From an uncultured Clostridia bacterium (lineage in GTDB: Bacteria > Bacillota > Clostridia > Oscillospirales > Oscillospiraceae), in assembly GCA_947307255.1 (NCBI GenBank), contig CAMZIO010000001.1, positions 88,721 through 152,720 on the forward strand: DNA of 64,000 nucleotides. Direction: 5' to 3'. Of the stretch, positions 1-8,537 are shown in pieces (the first letter of the stretch is position 1; the number at the start of each line of letters is the position of its first letter). A program made the translations under genes and the position numbers. A model generated the notes under the pieces. The model saw nothing but the letters and a program-made list of their open reading frames with translations, did no database searches and was not told the DNA's origin.

Positions 1-120
1 GGTCCCTATGCCATCTTCAACTGGCTGATGCCCGTCATGAACATCGTTCTGGCCTACCTCGGCCTGACCGTTGCTGATATGAACAACGTCCGCCTTGCCA
101 AGAAGAAGGCCGCCAAGTAA
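1..120 (+). CDS. C-terminal end of a membrane protein (partial)
   Basis: The first 120 bases are an open frame ending in TAA that encodes 39 residues: a hydrophobic stretch (FNWLMPVMNIVLAYLGLTVA) and then a short basic tail rich in lysine. This looks like the last transmembrane helix and cytoplasmic tail of a polytopic membrane protein, possibly a transporter. It ends 18 bp before the racemase gene, so the two are probably co-transcribed and the missing part may move an amino acid used by the racemase (inference). The family cannot be named from this fragment. Confidence 0.6.
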   Translation, partial: GPYAIFNWLMPVMNIVLAYLGLTVADMNNVRLAKKKAAK

Positions 121-138
121 GGAATAAGGAAAGAATCA

Positions 139-1236
139 ATGAATAGCTTTAAAGATCAGTATCCCCAGTTGGAGATCGATCTTGACAAGCTGAAAGAGAA
201 TCTGGCAGCGCTCATTGAGCGCTGCCATGATTCGCTTGTTGAGATCGTTCCCGTCGTGAAGGGAGGCAACAGCCTGCCGGAGATCGCGCGCGTCTTCGAA
301 AAGTGCGGGGTCAAATATATGGCCACCTCGCGCGTCGACCAGCTGCGTACACTCAAGGATGCCGGCATCCGGACGCCGCTGATGCTGATCCGCATCCCGA
401 TGCTCTCTGAGCTGGAGAGCGTGGTTGCTTACTCAGAGGCGAGCCTGCAGAGCGATATTACGGTGATCCGTGCGATCGACGAAGAGGCGAAGCGCCAGGG
501 GAAGATCCACAACGTGATATTGATGATCGACCTCGGTGATCTGCGCGAGGGCTTCTGGGACGCGGAAGAGCTCGTGCGCGCCGCAGTGGAGATCGAAAAG
601 GAACGCAAGGGGCTGCATCTGCTGGGCGTCGGCGTCAACCTGAGTTGCTACGGCTCGGTTAAGCCGAGCAAGCGCAATATGCAGGGCCTGGCCAGCCTGA
701 GCGCCGACGTGGAGCAGGCCATCGGTCGCAAGCTGGAATACGTCAGCGGCGGCGCGTCGACCTCTGTTCCCATGGTGCTCGACGGGACGATGCCTTACCG
801 CGTGAATATGCTGCGCGTGGGTGAGTTCGTGCTTACCGGCCAGATTTACGGCTGCTGCCCGGACTTCACGCATAAGGACGCCTTTACGCTCAGGGCGGAG
901 GTTGTGGAGTGCCGCGAGAAGCCCAGCCTTCCCGTCGGCGAGCTGACGGTCGACGCCTTTGGCAGAGTGCGCGAATACGTGGACCGCGGCATTCGCCGCC
1001 GCGCCATCGTGGATATCGGCCGCGTGGACTATGGCGACTGTGAGGATATCAAGCCCCGAAGGAAGGGCGTGGAGGTGCTGGGTGCCTCGTCCGACCACAC
1101 GCTGCTCGACGTGCATGACGTCGAGGGGGAGCTGAAGGTGGGCGATATCCTGGAATTCGACGTGAATTACGCCTCCACGGTCTATTTGACCGGCTCTCGC
1201 AGCGTACACGTTACGTTTAAAAGCAAAGAAGCGTAA
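139..1236 (+). CDS. alanine/ornithine racemase family PLP-dependent enzyme
   Basis: This 365-residue protein has the fold-type III PLP racemase layout: an N-terminal TIM barrel with the probable PLP lysine K41 in VPVVKGGNS and a C-terminal beta domain. It lacks the usual KANAYGHG motif of cell-wall alanine racemase. It resembles the ornithine/broad-range racemase branch found in amino-acid-fermenting Clostridia, where the enzyme interconverts L and D forms of ornithine or alanine. The start has a GGAATAAGGA-type ribosome site, and the gene is the last of its operon, followed by a terminator. The substrate cannot be decided from sequence alone. Confidence 0.75.
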   Translation: MNSFKDQYPQLEIDLDKLKENLAALIERCHDSLVEIVPVVKGGNSLPEIARVFEKCGVKYMATSRVDQLRTLKDAGIRTPLMLIRIPMLSELESVVAYSEASLQSDITVIRAIDEEAKRQGKIHNVILMIDLGDLREGFWDAEELVRAAVEIEKERKGLHLLGVGVNLSCYGSVKPSKRNMQGLASLSADVEQAIGRKLEYVSGGASTSVPMVLDGTMPYRVNMLRVGEFVLTGQIYGCCPDFTHKDAFTLRAEVVECREKPSLPVGELTVDAFGRVREYVDRGIRRRAIVDIGRVDYGDCEDIKPRRKGVEVLGASSDHTLLDVHDVEGELKVGDILEFDVNYASTVYLTGSRSVHVTFKSKEA

Positions 1237-1567
1237 AAAATTCCCCGGTTGGCCGGGGGTGTTCATAAGACGGTTTTGAAAGACAGACTGATTTGGACGC
1301 CTGGCTGACAGGTTTGGGTACAAAAGAGGAAGATGATTTGCACGGTCGGGTGCAGATCATCTTTCTTTTTTCAAAGAGCAGTTGAAAAGCGCCTCCTCCA
1401 GGGAAGAGACGCTTTATTTCCGTTATTCCTTTGCGTATAGCCGCCATACGTTTCGCCGATGGAAGCTAACGTGGCTGGTTCGTTTTTGCTGCCTTGAAAG
1501 GCGATGATTGTAATCTCTTCAAAGAGACGGTACGCTGCGAAGGCTCGCCCGACTCCGTTATTGGCAC
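1237..1567. other. intergenic region with two hairpins, no gene seen
   Basis: This 331-bp gap separates convergent genes. It holds a GC-rich hairpin (CCCCGG/CCGGGG, about 1243-1259) just after the racemase stop and a strong terminator at 1331-1370. From about 1385 to 1567 I find no convincing gene on either strand; short open frames there lack ribosome sites and recognisable motifs. Confidence 0.6.
1331..1371 (+). terminator. rho-independent terminator after the racemase operon
   Basis: A perfect 13-bp stem (AGATGATTTGCAC pairing with GTGCAGATCATCT) with a 6-nt loop is followed directly by TTTCTTTTTT on the plus strand. Confidence 0.85.
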
Positions 1568-2194
1568 TCAGAATATCTGCCCCGGGAGCTCCAGCTTCTC
1601 CTTTTTCGGGAAGGCTTTGTCGAACGCCTCCACATCGGCGTCATCCACGTAGTAGCCCGCCGGCGTCTGGTAGACGCCGGTGATACCGTCAAGGTAGCCG
1701 GGGATCAGCTCCTTGCAGAGGAAAAAGGAATCGTCCGCGCCCTCCGGCAGGTCGTGATACCGGATACCGAAGTTCCGGGCATAGGCAAACCCGCTCTTGC
1801 CGTAAAAGCCGATGTTGCCCTCAAACAGAACCGCGCCGAAGCCCATCGCCGCCGCTTTCTCCAGACAAAAGTCCAGCAGCTTTTTGCCGTAGCCCTGGCG
1901 CTTTCGCTCCGGCGTGATGCAGATCGGCCCCATGGTCAGAATCGGGATCACCCGACCGTCGTCGGCATTGATCACCGTTTTCATGAACATATTCTGCCCG
2001 ATCAGGCGACCGTCCTGCTCCATCACAAAGTCCAGCTCCTTCACGAAAGCCGGATCGTCCCGGAGTACATGGATTACGTAGTGCTCGCTGCAGCCCGGGC
2101 GGTAGACGTTCCAGAAGGATTCTCTGACGAGGTTTTCAACCGCGCTGCAATCTTTATGCTCTTCCGGGCGAATCGTATAATCATTTTCGTTCAT
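1568..2194 (-). CDS. GNAT family N-acetyltransferase
   Basis: The 208-residue protein has a GNAT fold. The acetyl-CoA binding motif is visible as ITPERKRQGYGKKLLDF (around residues 93-109), preceded by the ILTMGPICI strand. The N-terminal region (YTIRPEEHKDCSAVENLVRESF) is typical of bacterial stand-alone GNATs related to YhbS. The substrate is unknown. The start codon has an AAGGATAAAAAACG ribosome site and overlaps the end of the upstream PAP2 gene by 14 bp, so the two are co-translated. Confidence 0.8.
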   Translation of the reverse strand: MNENDYTIRPEEHKDCSAVENLVRESFWNVYRPGCSEHYVIHVLRDDPAFVKELDFVMEQDGRLIGQNMFMKTVINADDGRVIPILTMGPICITPERKRQGYGKKLLDFCLEKAAAMGFGAVLFEGNIGFYGKSGFAYARNFGIRYHDLPEGADDSFFLCKELIPGYLDGITGVYQTPAGYYVDDADVEAFDKAFPKKEKLELPGQIF

Positions 2195-2846
2195 CGTTTT
2201 TTATCCTTTCCAACATCGCTGCGTACAGATTCAGCAGCATAATGCTCAGCAGGATTCCGCCGAGAATATCCGTAAGCCAATGTACGCCGGAAATCAGCCT
2301 CCCGACGACCGTGATGGCGATGATTGCAGCGCAAATGGCTCGCAGCACCGCGCAGAGGGTTTTGCGCTTCCCGTACTTGCCGACAAGCGGGATGGCGCTG
2401 CCCATAATCACGCACACCAGCATCGTATGCGAGGACGGAAAAGAGACCTCCGGGCGGCTGCTTCCGGGCATGATGATCGGCCTATGGTTCACAACCGCAA
2501 GTTCAAAGAGAACGTAGAGTCCGATCAGAATGAGATACAGCACGCCAAGCGCAAGGAGCTCTCTGTCAACCTGAAGGATGCTTCTTCGCTTGACCCACTG
2601 GACCAGCCCCGCCATGGCAAACAGGAGCGCCGTGCCAATGGCTGCGACGCCAAGCCAGTCTGTGATCGCATACCAAAGCGTGTGGACGCCGATTTGTTCA
2701 AAGACGAACCGGTTTAAATGCGACAGCCCGATCCGCGTTTCCTCCGGGCCGATTGCCTGCACGTCGACGGTTTTCACCAGAACGATCAGCACCGCAAACA
2801 GCAGCCCGCTGATCCCGGCAGTAAACACATATTTCTTTTGGTTCAT
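2181..2846 (-). CDS. PAP2 superfamily membrane phosphatase
   Basis: An integral membrane protein with several hydrophobic helices and the lipid phosphatase signature. The motifs are PSSHTM (middle motif, catalytic His) and GRLISGVHWLTDILGG (last motif, with the second catalytic His and Asp). The first motif is atypical: NHRPII stands in place of KxxxxxxRP. Such enzymes dephosphorylate phosphatidate, undecaprenyl pyrophosphate or similar lipids at the membrane surface. I prefer the ATG at 2846 because AAAGGATG lies 7 nt upstream; the open frame extends to 2879. Confidence 0.8.
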   Translation of the reverse strand: MNQKKYVFTAGISGLLFAVLIVLVKTVDVQAIGPEETRIGLSHLNRFVFEQIGVHTLWYAITDWLGVAAIGTALLFAMAGLVQWVKRRSILQVDRELLALGVLYLILIGLYVLFELAVVNHRPIIMPGSSRPEVSFPSSHTMLVCVIMGSAIPLVGKYGKRKTLCAVLRAICAAIIAITVVGRLISGVHWLTDILGGILLSIMLLNLYAAMLERIKNDERK

Positions 2847-2950
2847 CAGTATCATCCTTTCAAAATCACTTGCCTGCAAGCAGATTCATTTTATGATTTC
2901 GTGGATGAAACCGCAAGAAACGCTCCTTCACGCGGCCGATACGGCCCGTG

Positions 2951-3553
2951 TCATTTGCTTTTCAGCAGCAAAAAACCTTTGATGAGCAGGATGCACAGGC
3001 AGAAAAACCCGGCATAGGGCTGCCTTGCCAGAACAAAAAGCGCGGTGCCGAGGATCGACAGCGCCATTCCGGTTACCAGACGGTGCTTGATCCAGTCCGG
3101 CTTGTCAAGACTGCTGAACGCGACCGTAAACAGCCCGTTGAGCACGGTCAGCCCAAGCGTTATGACGAACACGATCCACAGCCATCTGCTGATAGCCAAA
3201 GTAAACAGGGAGACAGAGGCGGCAGAGCCGCTCCCGACGTGTCCGAAGACGGGAAGAAACAGCAGCAGGACGGTCAGGAAGTCCAGAATGCCGCACAGGA
3301 GGGCAGTTTGTTTCTTTACGGATTCCTTCTTGTCCTGCTCGGCCAGCGTAACGATCTCTTCCGTGCCGATCAGTTCATCGATCGTGATGTGAAAATGCTT
3401 TGCAATTGCTTTCAGAGAATCGATGCTGGGGTATCCTCTGCCGGATTCCCACTTGGAGATTGCAGTCCGGGAGACGAAGAGCTTCACCGCCAATTCCTCC
3501 TGCGTCAGCCCTTCGTCTGCGCGCAGCTTCTGTAGTTTTTTGTGAAATTCCAT
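2951..3553 (-). CDS. XRE-type transcriptional regulator with C-terminal membrane domain
   Basis: Residues 1-62 form a Cro/C1-type helix-turn-helix (LTQEELAVKLFVSRTAISKWESGRGYPSIDSL). Residues 80-200 contain about four hydrophobic segments. This layout, a HTH followed by membrane helices, is common in Firmicutes regulators that probably sense an envelope signal. The target genes are unknown; neighbours on both sides are unrelated small accessory genes. Confidence 0.8.
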   Translation of the reverse strand: MEFHKKLQKLRADEGLTQEELAVKLFVSRTAISKWESGRGYPSIDSLKAIAKHFHITIDELIGTEEIVTLAEQDKKESVKKQTALLCGILDFLTVLLLFLPVFGHVGSGSAASVSLFTLAISRWLWIVFVITLGLTVLNGLFTVAFSSLDKPDWIKHRLVTGMALSILGTALFVLARQPYAGFFCLCILLIKGFLLLKSK

Positions 3554-3598
3554 TTCAGGTCATCCCGCTTTCCATAGTAAAACGCGCCGATTGCACGA

Positions 3599-4150
3599 TC
3601 ATCCCTTCAGTTCCAGACGCATGAGTACAAGCTCCTGCCATCCGTTCACTCGGGAACGAAAGCCCATCGGGTTTCTGCCATACTCCACAAAGCCCACGCT
3701 CTTGTAAAGGGCAAGGGCGTTTTTGTTCTCCGCCACCGCCTCCAGCTCAAGCTGTGTATAGCCTGCAGCGCGGGCGCATTCGATGCAGGCTTCTGTCAAA
3801 GCCCGCCCAATGCCAAGCCCCCAAAAGACTTTGTCAACGCTGATGCCGAACTCGGCGCGGTGCCTTACCTTCTCCTTCAGCCCGACGTGTGCGATTCCGG
3901 CTGTTCCGACGGCCTGACCAGCCACCTCCGCAATGATCTCGATCTCATCTGCACTTTCCGCTTTATTCTTTAGAAAGGCTGCTTCCTGCTCCGGGGTCAA
4001 GCTGTTTTCGTCCGGATAGGAGAGCAGATAATCCGTCTGGCTGTGGGTCAGATTGAAGATATCGAATACCGCCTTCCCGTCCGCCGCCGTGCCGTTTCGC
4101 AGGAGGCATTCCCGACCGTCCTTCAAGCGAATTGTTTTTTGATATTTCAT
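3599..4150 (-). CDS. GNAT family N-acetyltransferase
   Basis: A 183-residue acetyltransferase of the RimI/YhhY type. The N-terminus reads TIRLKDGRECLLRNGTAADG. The acetyl-CoA loop is FWGLGIGRALTEACI (about residues 108-122), followed by QLELEAVAENKNALALYKSVGF, the typical final strands of protein or small-molecule GNATs. The gene starts 14 bp after the RsgA gene ends and has a GGAGGG ribosome site, so it is probably translated from the same message. Confidence 0.85.
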   Translation of the reverse strand: MKYQKTIRLKDGRECLLRNGTAADGKAVFDIFNLTHSQTDYLLSYPDENSLTPEQEAAFLKNKAESADEIEIIAEVAGQAVGTAGIAHVGLKEKVRHRAEFGISVDKVFWGLGIGRALTEACIECARAAGYTQLELEAVAENKNALALYKSVGFVEYGRNPMGFRSRVNGWQELVLMRLELKG

Positions 4151-4163
4151 AACCGAGCCTCCC

Positions 4164-5204
4164 TCACTTTTTTCTTGGGATTTGTCTTGTTAATTTGGCA
4201 ATCTGTTTGAATTTTTTCTCTTTTGCCGTCCGATAGGCGTCGGCATCCTCGAACCAGGCGTTTTCCGCGCACAGTTTTTGATAGGACAGGAGCCGGGCTT
4301 CGGACAGCTCGCCCCGCTCCAGCGATGCCCGAACGGCGCAGCCGGGTTCCGTCCGATGAGTACAGTCCTTGAAACGGCAGCGCGCAGCCAGCGCATCGAC
4401 GTCCGCAAAGGCGGCGGAAAGCCCTTCGCTTGCGTCCCATATGCCAAGCTCGCGCATACCGGGCGTATCGATCACTGTTGCGCCGCCGGGCAGCGCGATC
4501 AGTTCCCGGTGCGTGGTAGTATGCCGACCTTTGTCATCTCCCCGCAAGCCATTCGTCTTCTGCCGGTCCTCTCCCAACAAAGCATTGGTCAGCGTGGATT
4601 TTCCCACGCCGGAGGAGCCGACGAATGCAAGCGTTTTTCCTTCTGCCAGATAAGGGGCGATCGACTGACAGCCGTCCCTCTCCAAGGCGGAGACCGTGAT
4701 GATATCGACTCCCGTCGCAACGCCTTGCACCAAAGCGAGCTTTGCCGGCAGATCGTCGCAGAGGTCGGCCTTCGTCAGCAGGACAACCGGCACCGCACCG
4801 CTGTCCCAGGCAACGGACAGATAGCGTTCCAGCCGACGGAGATTGAAGTCGTTATTCAGCGCCATACATAGAAATACGGTATCCACATTCGCGGCAACGA
4901 TCTGCTCCGTTTTTGCACTGCCCGCCGCCTTGCGGAGAAAAACGCTTTTCCTCGGCAGTACCCTATGAATCACCGCCATATCGCCGCCGGTCAGATCTGC
5001 CATCACGTAATCGCCAACGGCAGGGAAGTCCGACGCGGTTTTTGCATCATACTGAAACCGGCCCGACACCCGCGCCTGCCGCGTCCCCGACGGGCTGACG
5101 ATCTGATACAGACCTTTTTCCTGCTGGATGACGCGGCAAAAGGACAGACCCGGATATTCGCTGCAAAACGCCTCGTATCCAGGCGGTATGCTTTTCCAAT
5201 ACAT
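4164..5204 (-). CDS. rsgA: ribosome small subunit-dependent GTPase A
   Basis: This circularly permuted GTPase assists late 30S subunit maturation. The 346 residues show the N-terminal OB fold, then G4 (TKAD, 144-147), G1 (GSSGVGKS, 196-203) and G3 (DTPG, 246-249) in permuted order. A C-terminal zinc knuckle follows (CRFKDCTHRTEPGCAVR). The length fits the family. This is the longer YloQ/RsgA-like form often found as a second copy in Clostridia, so a canonical rsgA elsewhere in the genome is possible. The start has a GAGGTG ribosome site. Confidence 0.9.
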   Translation of the reverse strand: MYWKSIPPGYEAFCSEYPGLSFCRVIQQEKGLYQIVSPSGTRQARVSGRFQYDAKTASDFPAVGDYVMADLTGGDMAVIHRVLPRKSVFLRKAAGSAKTEQIVAANVDTVFLCMALNNDFNLRRLERYLSVAWDSGAVPVVLLTKADLCDDLPAKLALVQGVATGVDIITVSALERDGCQSIAPYLAEGKTLAFVGSSGVGKSTLTNALLGEDRQKTNGLRGDDKGRHTTTHRELIALPGGATVIDTPGMRELGIWDASEGLSAAFADVDALAARCRFKDCTHRTEPGCAVRASLERGELSEARLLSYQKLCAENAWFEDADAYRTAKEKKFKQIAKLTRQIPRKK

Positions 5205-5207
5205 CTT

Positions 5208-5810
5208 TCACACCTCGTTTTTTCTGATCCAGTCGTCCAAAAAATGCATCTGCTCTTTCGTGTGAAACCAGTGCTCACCATTTGCCATCACGGTCAGAGC
5301 GGCACGGTGCCTTTCGGCAAAGGAACGCACCGTCTCATAGCTCGTCAAGTTGTCGTTTTCTCCGTAAAGGATCCGCGTCGGCACATTCCAGCCGACGGGG
5401 TGGCTTCGCACATAGCAAAGATAATCCCAGGACAGTTCCGCGCCGAAATCGGTGCGGATCACGCCGTTGGCTTTCAGCGCATCCTCCGTTACATTTGCCC
5501 GCAGCATCATATCGCAGATCAGCTTTTCCATATCGACGATGGGCGAAATAAAGTATGCCTTGCGGAGCATACCGTCGATCCCGGCATTCATGCTGAAAAA
5601 AGCGCCGATGCTGTTGGCAATCAGAACGATGTTTTCATATTCGCTTTTCAACTTTTCTGCTGCGGCGTAAATCTCCGCACCGGTTTCCCAGGGTGTAAAG
5701 GTCTGATAGTCCAGACCGAAAACCTCGCAATCGGGAAACAGCGGCTGATAGTGCGCGCACTCCGCGGCACTGCCGCCTTTCCCGTGAATGTATAATACCA
5801 AATCCTTCAT
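5208..5810 (-). CDS. alpha/beta-hydrolase-like serine hydrolase
   Basis: A 200-residue protein beginning LVLYIHGKGGSAAE, the oxyanion strand-loop of alpha/beta hydrolases. A nucleophile elbow-like ANSIGA follows at about residues 64-69, then an acidic residue in YGENDNL and a histidine in GEHWFH near the C-terminus. The GxSxG elbow is degenerate (N-S-I-G). It may be an esterase or a homologue of RBBP9/YdeN-like hydrolases. It ends 3 bp before rsgA, and its start overlaps the preceding gene by 4 bp. Confidence 0.7.
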   Translation of the reverse strand: MKDLVLYIHGKGGSAAECAHYQPLFPDCEVFGLDYQTFTPWETGAEIYAAAEKLKSEYENIVLIANSIGAFFSMNAGIDGMLRKAYFISPIVDMEKLICDMMLRANVTEDALKANGVIRTDFGAELSWDYLCYVRSHPVGWNVPTRILYGENDNLTSYETVRSFAERHRAALTVMANGEHWFHTKEQMHFLDDWIRKNEV

Positions 5811-6319
5811 AAGTCATCTCTTCCTGTCCGGATGAAGTGTCCTTCCTGAATTGCAGCAAATGTTGCCACCGTACAGACGAGAGGTGCGCTGTATTCCAAC
5901 GCTGCGGCCGGCAGCGTCAGCGGCAGAACGAACAGCAGAATGCCCGTAACCTTATTCATCACCGTATGCATGGCGACAAACCTTTTTTGAATCACATAGC
6001 CGGATATCATGTTTATCATTTTGATCAGCGCAATGAGAACGATCCAAATCCATAACCACAACGGAACGGCAAGGCTGGGCAGCAGCTTCCACAGGCATAC
6101 CGCGACAAGCACAAAATCGGCGGTGGTATCCAGCTTCGCGCCGAGCTCGCTGACCGTGCCGGTTTTTCGCGCCACAGGTCCGTCGATCATATCGGTGAAT
6201 CCCGCAGCAAGGTACAAAACGAAAAACGATAGGGAAAAAGCCGGACAGAACAGTAAGGCGACGCTGCACAGAATGCGCGTACCGGTGATGAGATTGGCCA
6301 ACCCTGCCTTGGCATTCAT
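5807..6319 (-). CDS. CDP-alcohol phosphatidyltransferase family protein
   Basis: A polytopic membrane enzyme of 170 residues with the full CDP-alcohol signature DG(x2)AR(x8)G(x3)D(x3)D: D46-G47, A50-R51, G60, D64 and D68. The family transfers a phosphoalcohol to CDP-diacylglycerol to make phospholipids such as phosphatidylglycerol phosphate. The sequence is shorter and more divergent than PgsA, so the acceptor alcohol is uncertain. The start has an AAGGAG ribosome site; the stop overlaps the hydrolase start by 4 bp. Confidence 0.8.
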   Translation of the reverse strand: MNAKAGLANLITGTRILCSVALLFCPAFSLSFFVLYLAAGFTDMIDGPVARKTGTVSELGAKLDTTADFVLVAVCLWKLLPSLAVPLWLWIWIVLIALIKMINMISGYVIQKRFVAMHTVMNKVTGILLFVLPLTLPAAALEYSAPLVCTVATFAAIQEGHFIRTGRDDL

Positions 6320-6322
6320 ACT

Positions 6323-6790
6323 TTATTGCTCCTTCTTCAGGCAGGCCGTCACGAAATCGATGGGGATATCCATCCGGGCGGCCGTCTCCTCTGCCGACAA
6401 GCCCTGCTCCATAAAGCGGAGAATCACCGCGTCAAGCTTTTCCCCGACCTCAATGATATGCCCGTCCGGGTCATAGAAACGGACGACGCGCTGGCCCCAG
6501 CGGTGCTCAAACAGCGGATGTATATGGCAGATATCAAACTGTTTCAGACGCTCGCAGAAAGCGTCTATATCCTCTTCTTCAAAATAGAGCTCTCCCGCGT
6601 TGTGCGGCAAAACGACGTTGTCCGTTCGGATAAATGACGTCCATGTATCAAGGGCCTGCAGTACAAGTCCGCCGTCCAGGGTAACGTTCGCGCCAAAGTC
6701 CGCGACAACCTTCATCCCCAGCACATCATGATAGAATTGCCTGCTTTTCTCCATGTCCGATACTGCGATCAGTGTGCTTGTATATTTCAT
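6323..6790 (-). CDS. VOC family (glyoxalase/bleomycin-resistance fold) protein
   Basis: The 155 residues form paired beta-alpha-beta units: MKYTSTLIAVSDMEKSRQFYHDVLGMKVV at the N-terminus and RVVRFYDPDGHIIEVGE at about residues 104-120. The D-P-D-G-H-x-I-E string is the standard VOC metal-ligand motif. A short C-terminal extension (MDIPIDFVTACLKKEQ) looks helical and is unusual for the family. The function could be antibiotic sequestration, isomerase or lyase activity. It lies 3 bp from the CDP-alcohol transferase gene. Confidence 0.8.
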   Translation of the reverse strand: MKYTSTLIAVSDMEKSRQFYHDVLGMKVVADFGANVTLDGGLVLQALDTWTSFIRTDNVVLPHNAGELYFEEEDIDAFCERLKQFDICHIHPLFEHRWGQRVVRFYDPDGHIIEVGEKLDAVILRFMEQGLSAEETAARMDIPIDFVTACLKKEQ

Positions 6791-6797
6791 TTCCGGC

Positions 6798-6990
6798 TTA
6801 GACCTCTTTTAACGGCACCCAGATGCCGCTCTCATAATCCGGCGACCGGGGATCTCCCGCGGAGTACACCTCCAGCGTCGCCATATCGTTCGCCTGACGT
6901 TTTTTTCCCGCCGTCGGGAACCATTCCTGCCAGACATAGGTATTCAGCGTTTGAAGGGAATCCGGCATGACGCCTTTTGCGGTAAACGCC
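6798..6990 (-). pseudogene. remnant of a GyrI-like effector-binding domain protein
   Basis: The minus strand encodes SLQTLNTYVWQEWFPTAG and then a tail ending YESGIWVPLKEV. This matches the last part of the effector-binding (GyrI-like/Rob C-terminal) domain usual in AraC/MerR-type regulators. Upstream the frame runs into low-quality sequence (MRQNDSACRIAG...), with no start region of such a protein. I read it as the 3' remnant of a regulator gene whose front was lost. A 97-residue open frame covers it, to 7091. Confidence 0.55.
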
Positions 6991-7118
6991 GCCCGACTGC
7001 TCGTGGGGGAGGCGGACAATCCAAACCCCTCCGACACCGCGCCGCCCTCCGCCGGCCCGGCAATCCGGCAGGCAGAGTCGTTTTGCCTCAAGCATCGGCG
7101 CAGTCCGGCGAATCAAAT

Positions 7119-7868
7119 TCAGTGAAGACCTTCCGCGCAAGCGCGTGCGCAGCTTCCGTTTCTGCTGACCGCAGGCAGCGGACCGGGGGGTTCCTTCTGC
7201 GCCGGCTTTTCCGCACGAGGGAAAGCCGATTGACACCAGGCAAATAAAACGGAGAACGCCCGATCGAAATCAAATCCATCCGGCAGTTCCGCCAACTCCA
7301 GCACCTGCCGATCCTCCGCCGAAACCGCTTCCTTGAGTGCCTCCTTCGTGAGGATAAAGCGACCGCTCTCCAGATAGTGCAGATTCTGCATCAGAAAAAA
7401 CACGCCTTTGCAGGTGCCGCGAAACGCCGCGGCATTTCTCTCCCGGTCGGCGTGGATATAGCGATGGCAAAGCTCGTGATACAGATTCCCCAGGCTTAGC
7501 TTGACATAGTTGACTTCGTCCTCCCGTGTCGCAGAGGGAAGATAGTCCGTCAACACGCCGAACAGGTCTTTCGTCGTATGGCGAAGCTGGCAGAGCTCCA
7601 GGGGATTCCAGCGAAGCAGCTCGCCCTGGCCGCAGATAAACCCGCAGGACTTCTCATAGAAACCAATCGTATTCAGAATCTCCCGATACCGATCCATGTC
7701 CTGAATCCATAGCCGATCCAGGATCACCATCACGTCAATATCGCTGTTTTCGTTGGCTTCCCCGCGCAGATAGCTGCCCTGAAGGCCAACGTACAGCAGA
7801 CGCGCTCCGAAGACCGCGCGGCAGTTCGAGATCAGGGAATTGATATAACTGTCCAGATCAAGTATCAT
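7119..7868 (-). CDS. nucleotidyltransferase-fold protein (aminoglycoside-type)
   Basis: The motif GLQGSYLRGEANENSDIDVMV (about residues 28-48) is the GS(x)nDxD signature of the polymerase-beta nucleotidyltransferase superfamily, as in streptomycin/kanamycin adenylyltransferases. A helical C-terminal region follows. The last ~25 residues (AEKPAQKEPPGPLPAVSRNGSC...) are proline-rich and look like read-through into the degraded sequence next door. The stop overlaps nothing, whereas the start overlaps the TetR gene stop by 4 bp. Drug resistance is a guess from the family. Confidence 0.7.
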   Translation of the reverse strand: MILDLDSYINSLISNCRAVFGARLLYVGLQGSYLRGEANENSDIDVMVILDRLWIQDMDRYREILNTIGFYEKSCGFICGQGELLRWNPLELCQLRHTTKDLFGVLTDYLPSATREDEVNYVKLSLGNLYHELCHRYIHADRERNAAAFRGTCKGVFFLMQNLHYLESGRFILTKEALKEAVSAEDRQVLELAELPDGFDFDRAFSVLFAWCQSAFPRAEKPAQKEPPGPLPAVSRNGSCARACAEGLH

Positions 7869-8461
7869 GCTTTCACTCCATAGACACGAACAAAATGCCG
7901 GCTGAACGCTTCCGCCTGCGCCATGGCCTCTTCCGCTTTCTCCGGCTCGCGGTCGCTGAGGTGGATGAGCGCCGAGATCGGCGCGGTGTAGGCGAAGGCC
8001 AGCATCGCGGGATCGTCCCGGCGCAGGAGTCCCTTGCCCATCATGCCCGCGAAGATCTGCGTGAACATATCCTTCAGACCCGTGAGAAAATACTTCGTCG
8101 CCAGATCCCGCGCGCGGTCATCACGAAATTGCTCGATGGAAAGCAGCTTGCGGGACTTCACAACCTTTTCGTCGTGAATCGTGAAGCTTACCATCTGCAT
8201 CGTCATGCCCACCAGCCCATCCAAAGAATCCGGTACGGGAGGCAGGCGCTCTGAAGAGCCGAACCGCGCCTCGTAATAGGCGATCAGTTCGTCCAAGAGT
8301 GTATTCCAAATCTCCTCTTTGCTCTCGAAATGGCGGTACATGGCGGATTTCACAAGACCGAGAGATTCTGACAGCTCACGGATATTTGTGCCGGCATAAC
8401 CGTTTTGAGAAAACATCTCCAAAGCCGCCGCAAGTATTTTTTCCTTTGTATCCTTCGCCAT
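7865..8461 (-). CDS. TetR/AcrR family transcriptional regulator
   Basis: The 198 residues begin with a TetR DNA-binding domain: KEKILAAALEMFSQNGYAGTNIRELSESLGLVKSAMYRHFESKEEIW (residues 6-52). A helical ligand domain follows. Upstream lies a perfect palindrome overlapping a consensus promoter (see 8482-8528), so autorepression is very likely. It is translationally coupled (ATGA) to the nucleotidyltransferase gene, suggesting a drug-responsive two-gene operon (inference). Confidence 0.9.
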   Translation of the reverse strand: MAKDTKEKILAAALEMFSQNGYAGTNIRELSESLGLVKSAMYRHFESKEEIWNTLLDELIAYYEARFGSSERLPPVPDSLDGLVGMTMQMVSFTIHDEKVVKSRKLLSIEQFRDDRARDLATKYFLTGLKDMFTQIFAGMMGKGLLRRDDPAMLAFAYTAPISALIHLSDREPEKAEEAMAQAEAFSRHFVRVYGVKA

Positions 8462-8481
8462 AAAACACCTCGTAAAAAATT

Positions 8482-8528
8482 GTGATCGTTCGTTCTCGTA
8501 TTATAGAGAACGAACGATCACGTGTCAA
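8482..8528 (-). promoter_or_regulatory. sigma-A promoter with overlapping palindromic TetR operator
   Basis: On the minus strand TTGACA (8523-8528) and TATAAT (8500-8505) are 17 bp apart. A long palindrome, GTGATCGTTCGTTCTC...GAGAACGAACGATCAC, spans about 8482-8521, covering the spacer and -10. This is the layout expected of an autoregulated tetR promoter. Confidence 0.88.
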
Positions 8529-8537
8529 GTATTTTAC

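Noticed and set aside
433..1323. 296-residue minus-strand open frame opposite the racemase
   Set aside because: It is antisense to a conserved enzyme gene and rich in His/Arg/Gln typical of a shadow frame.
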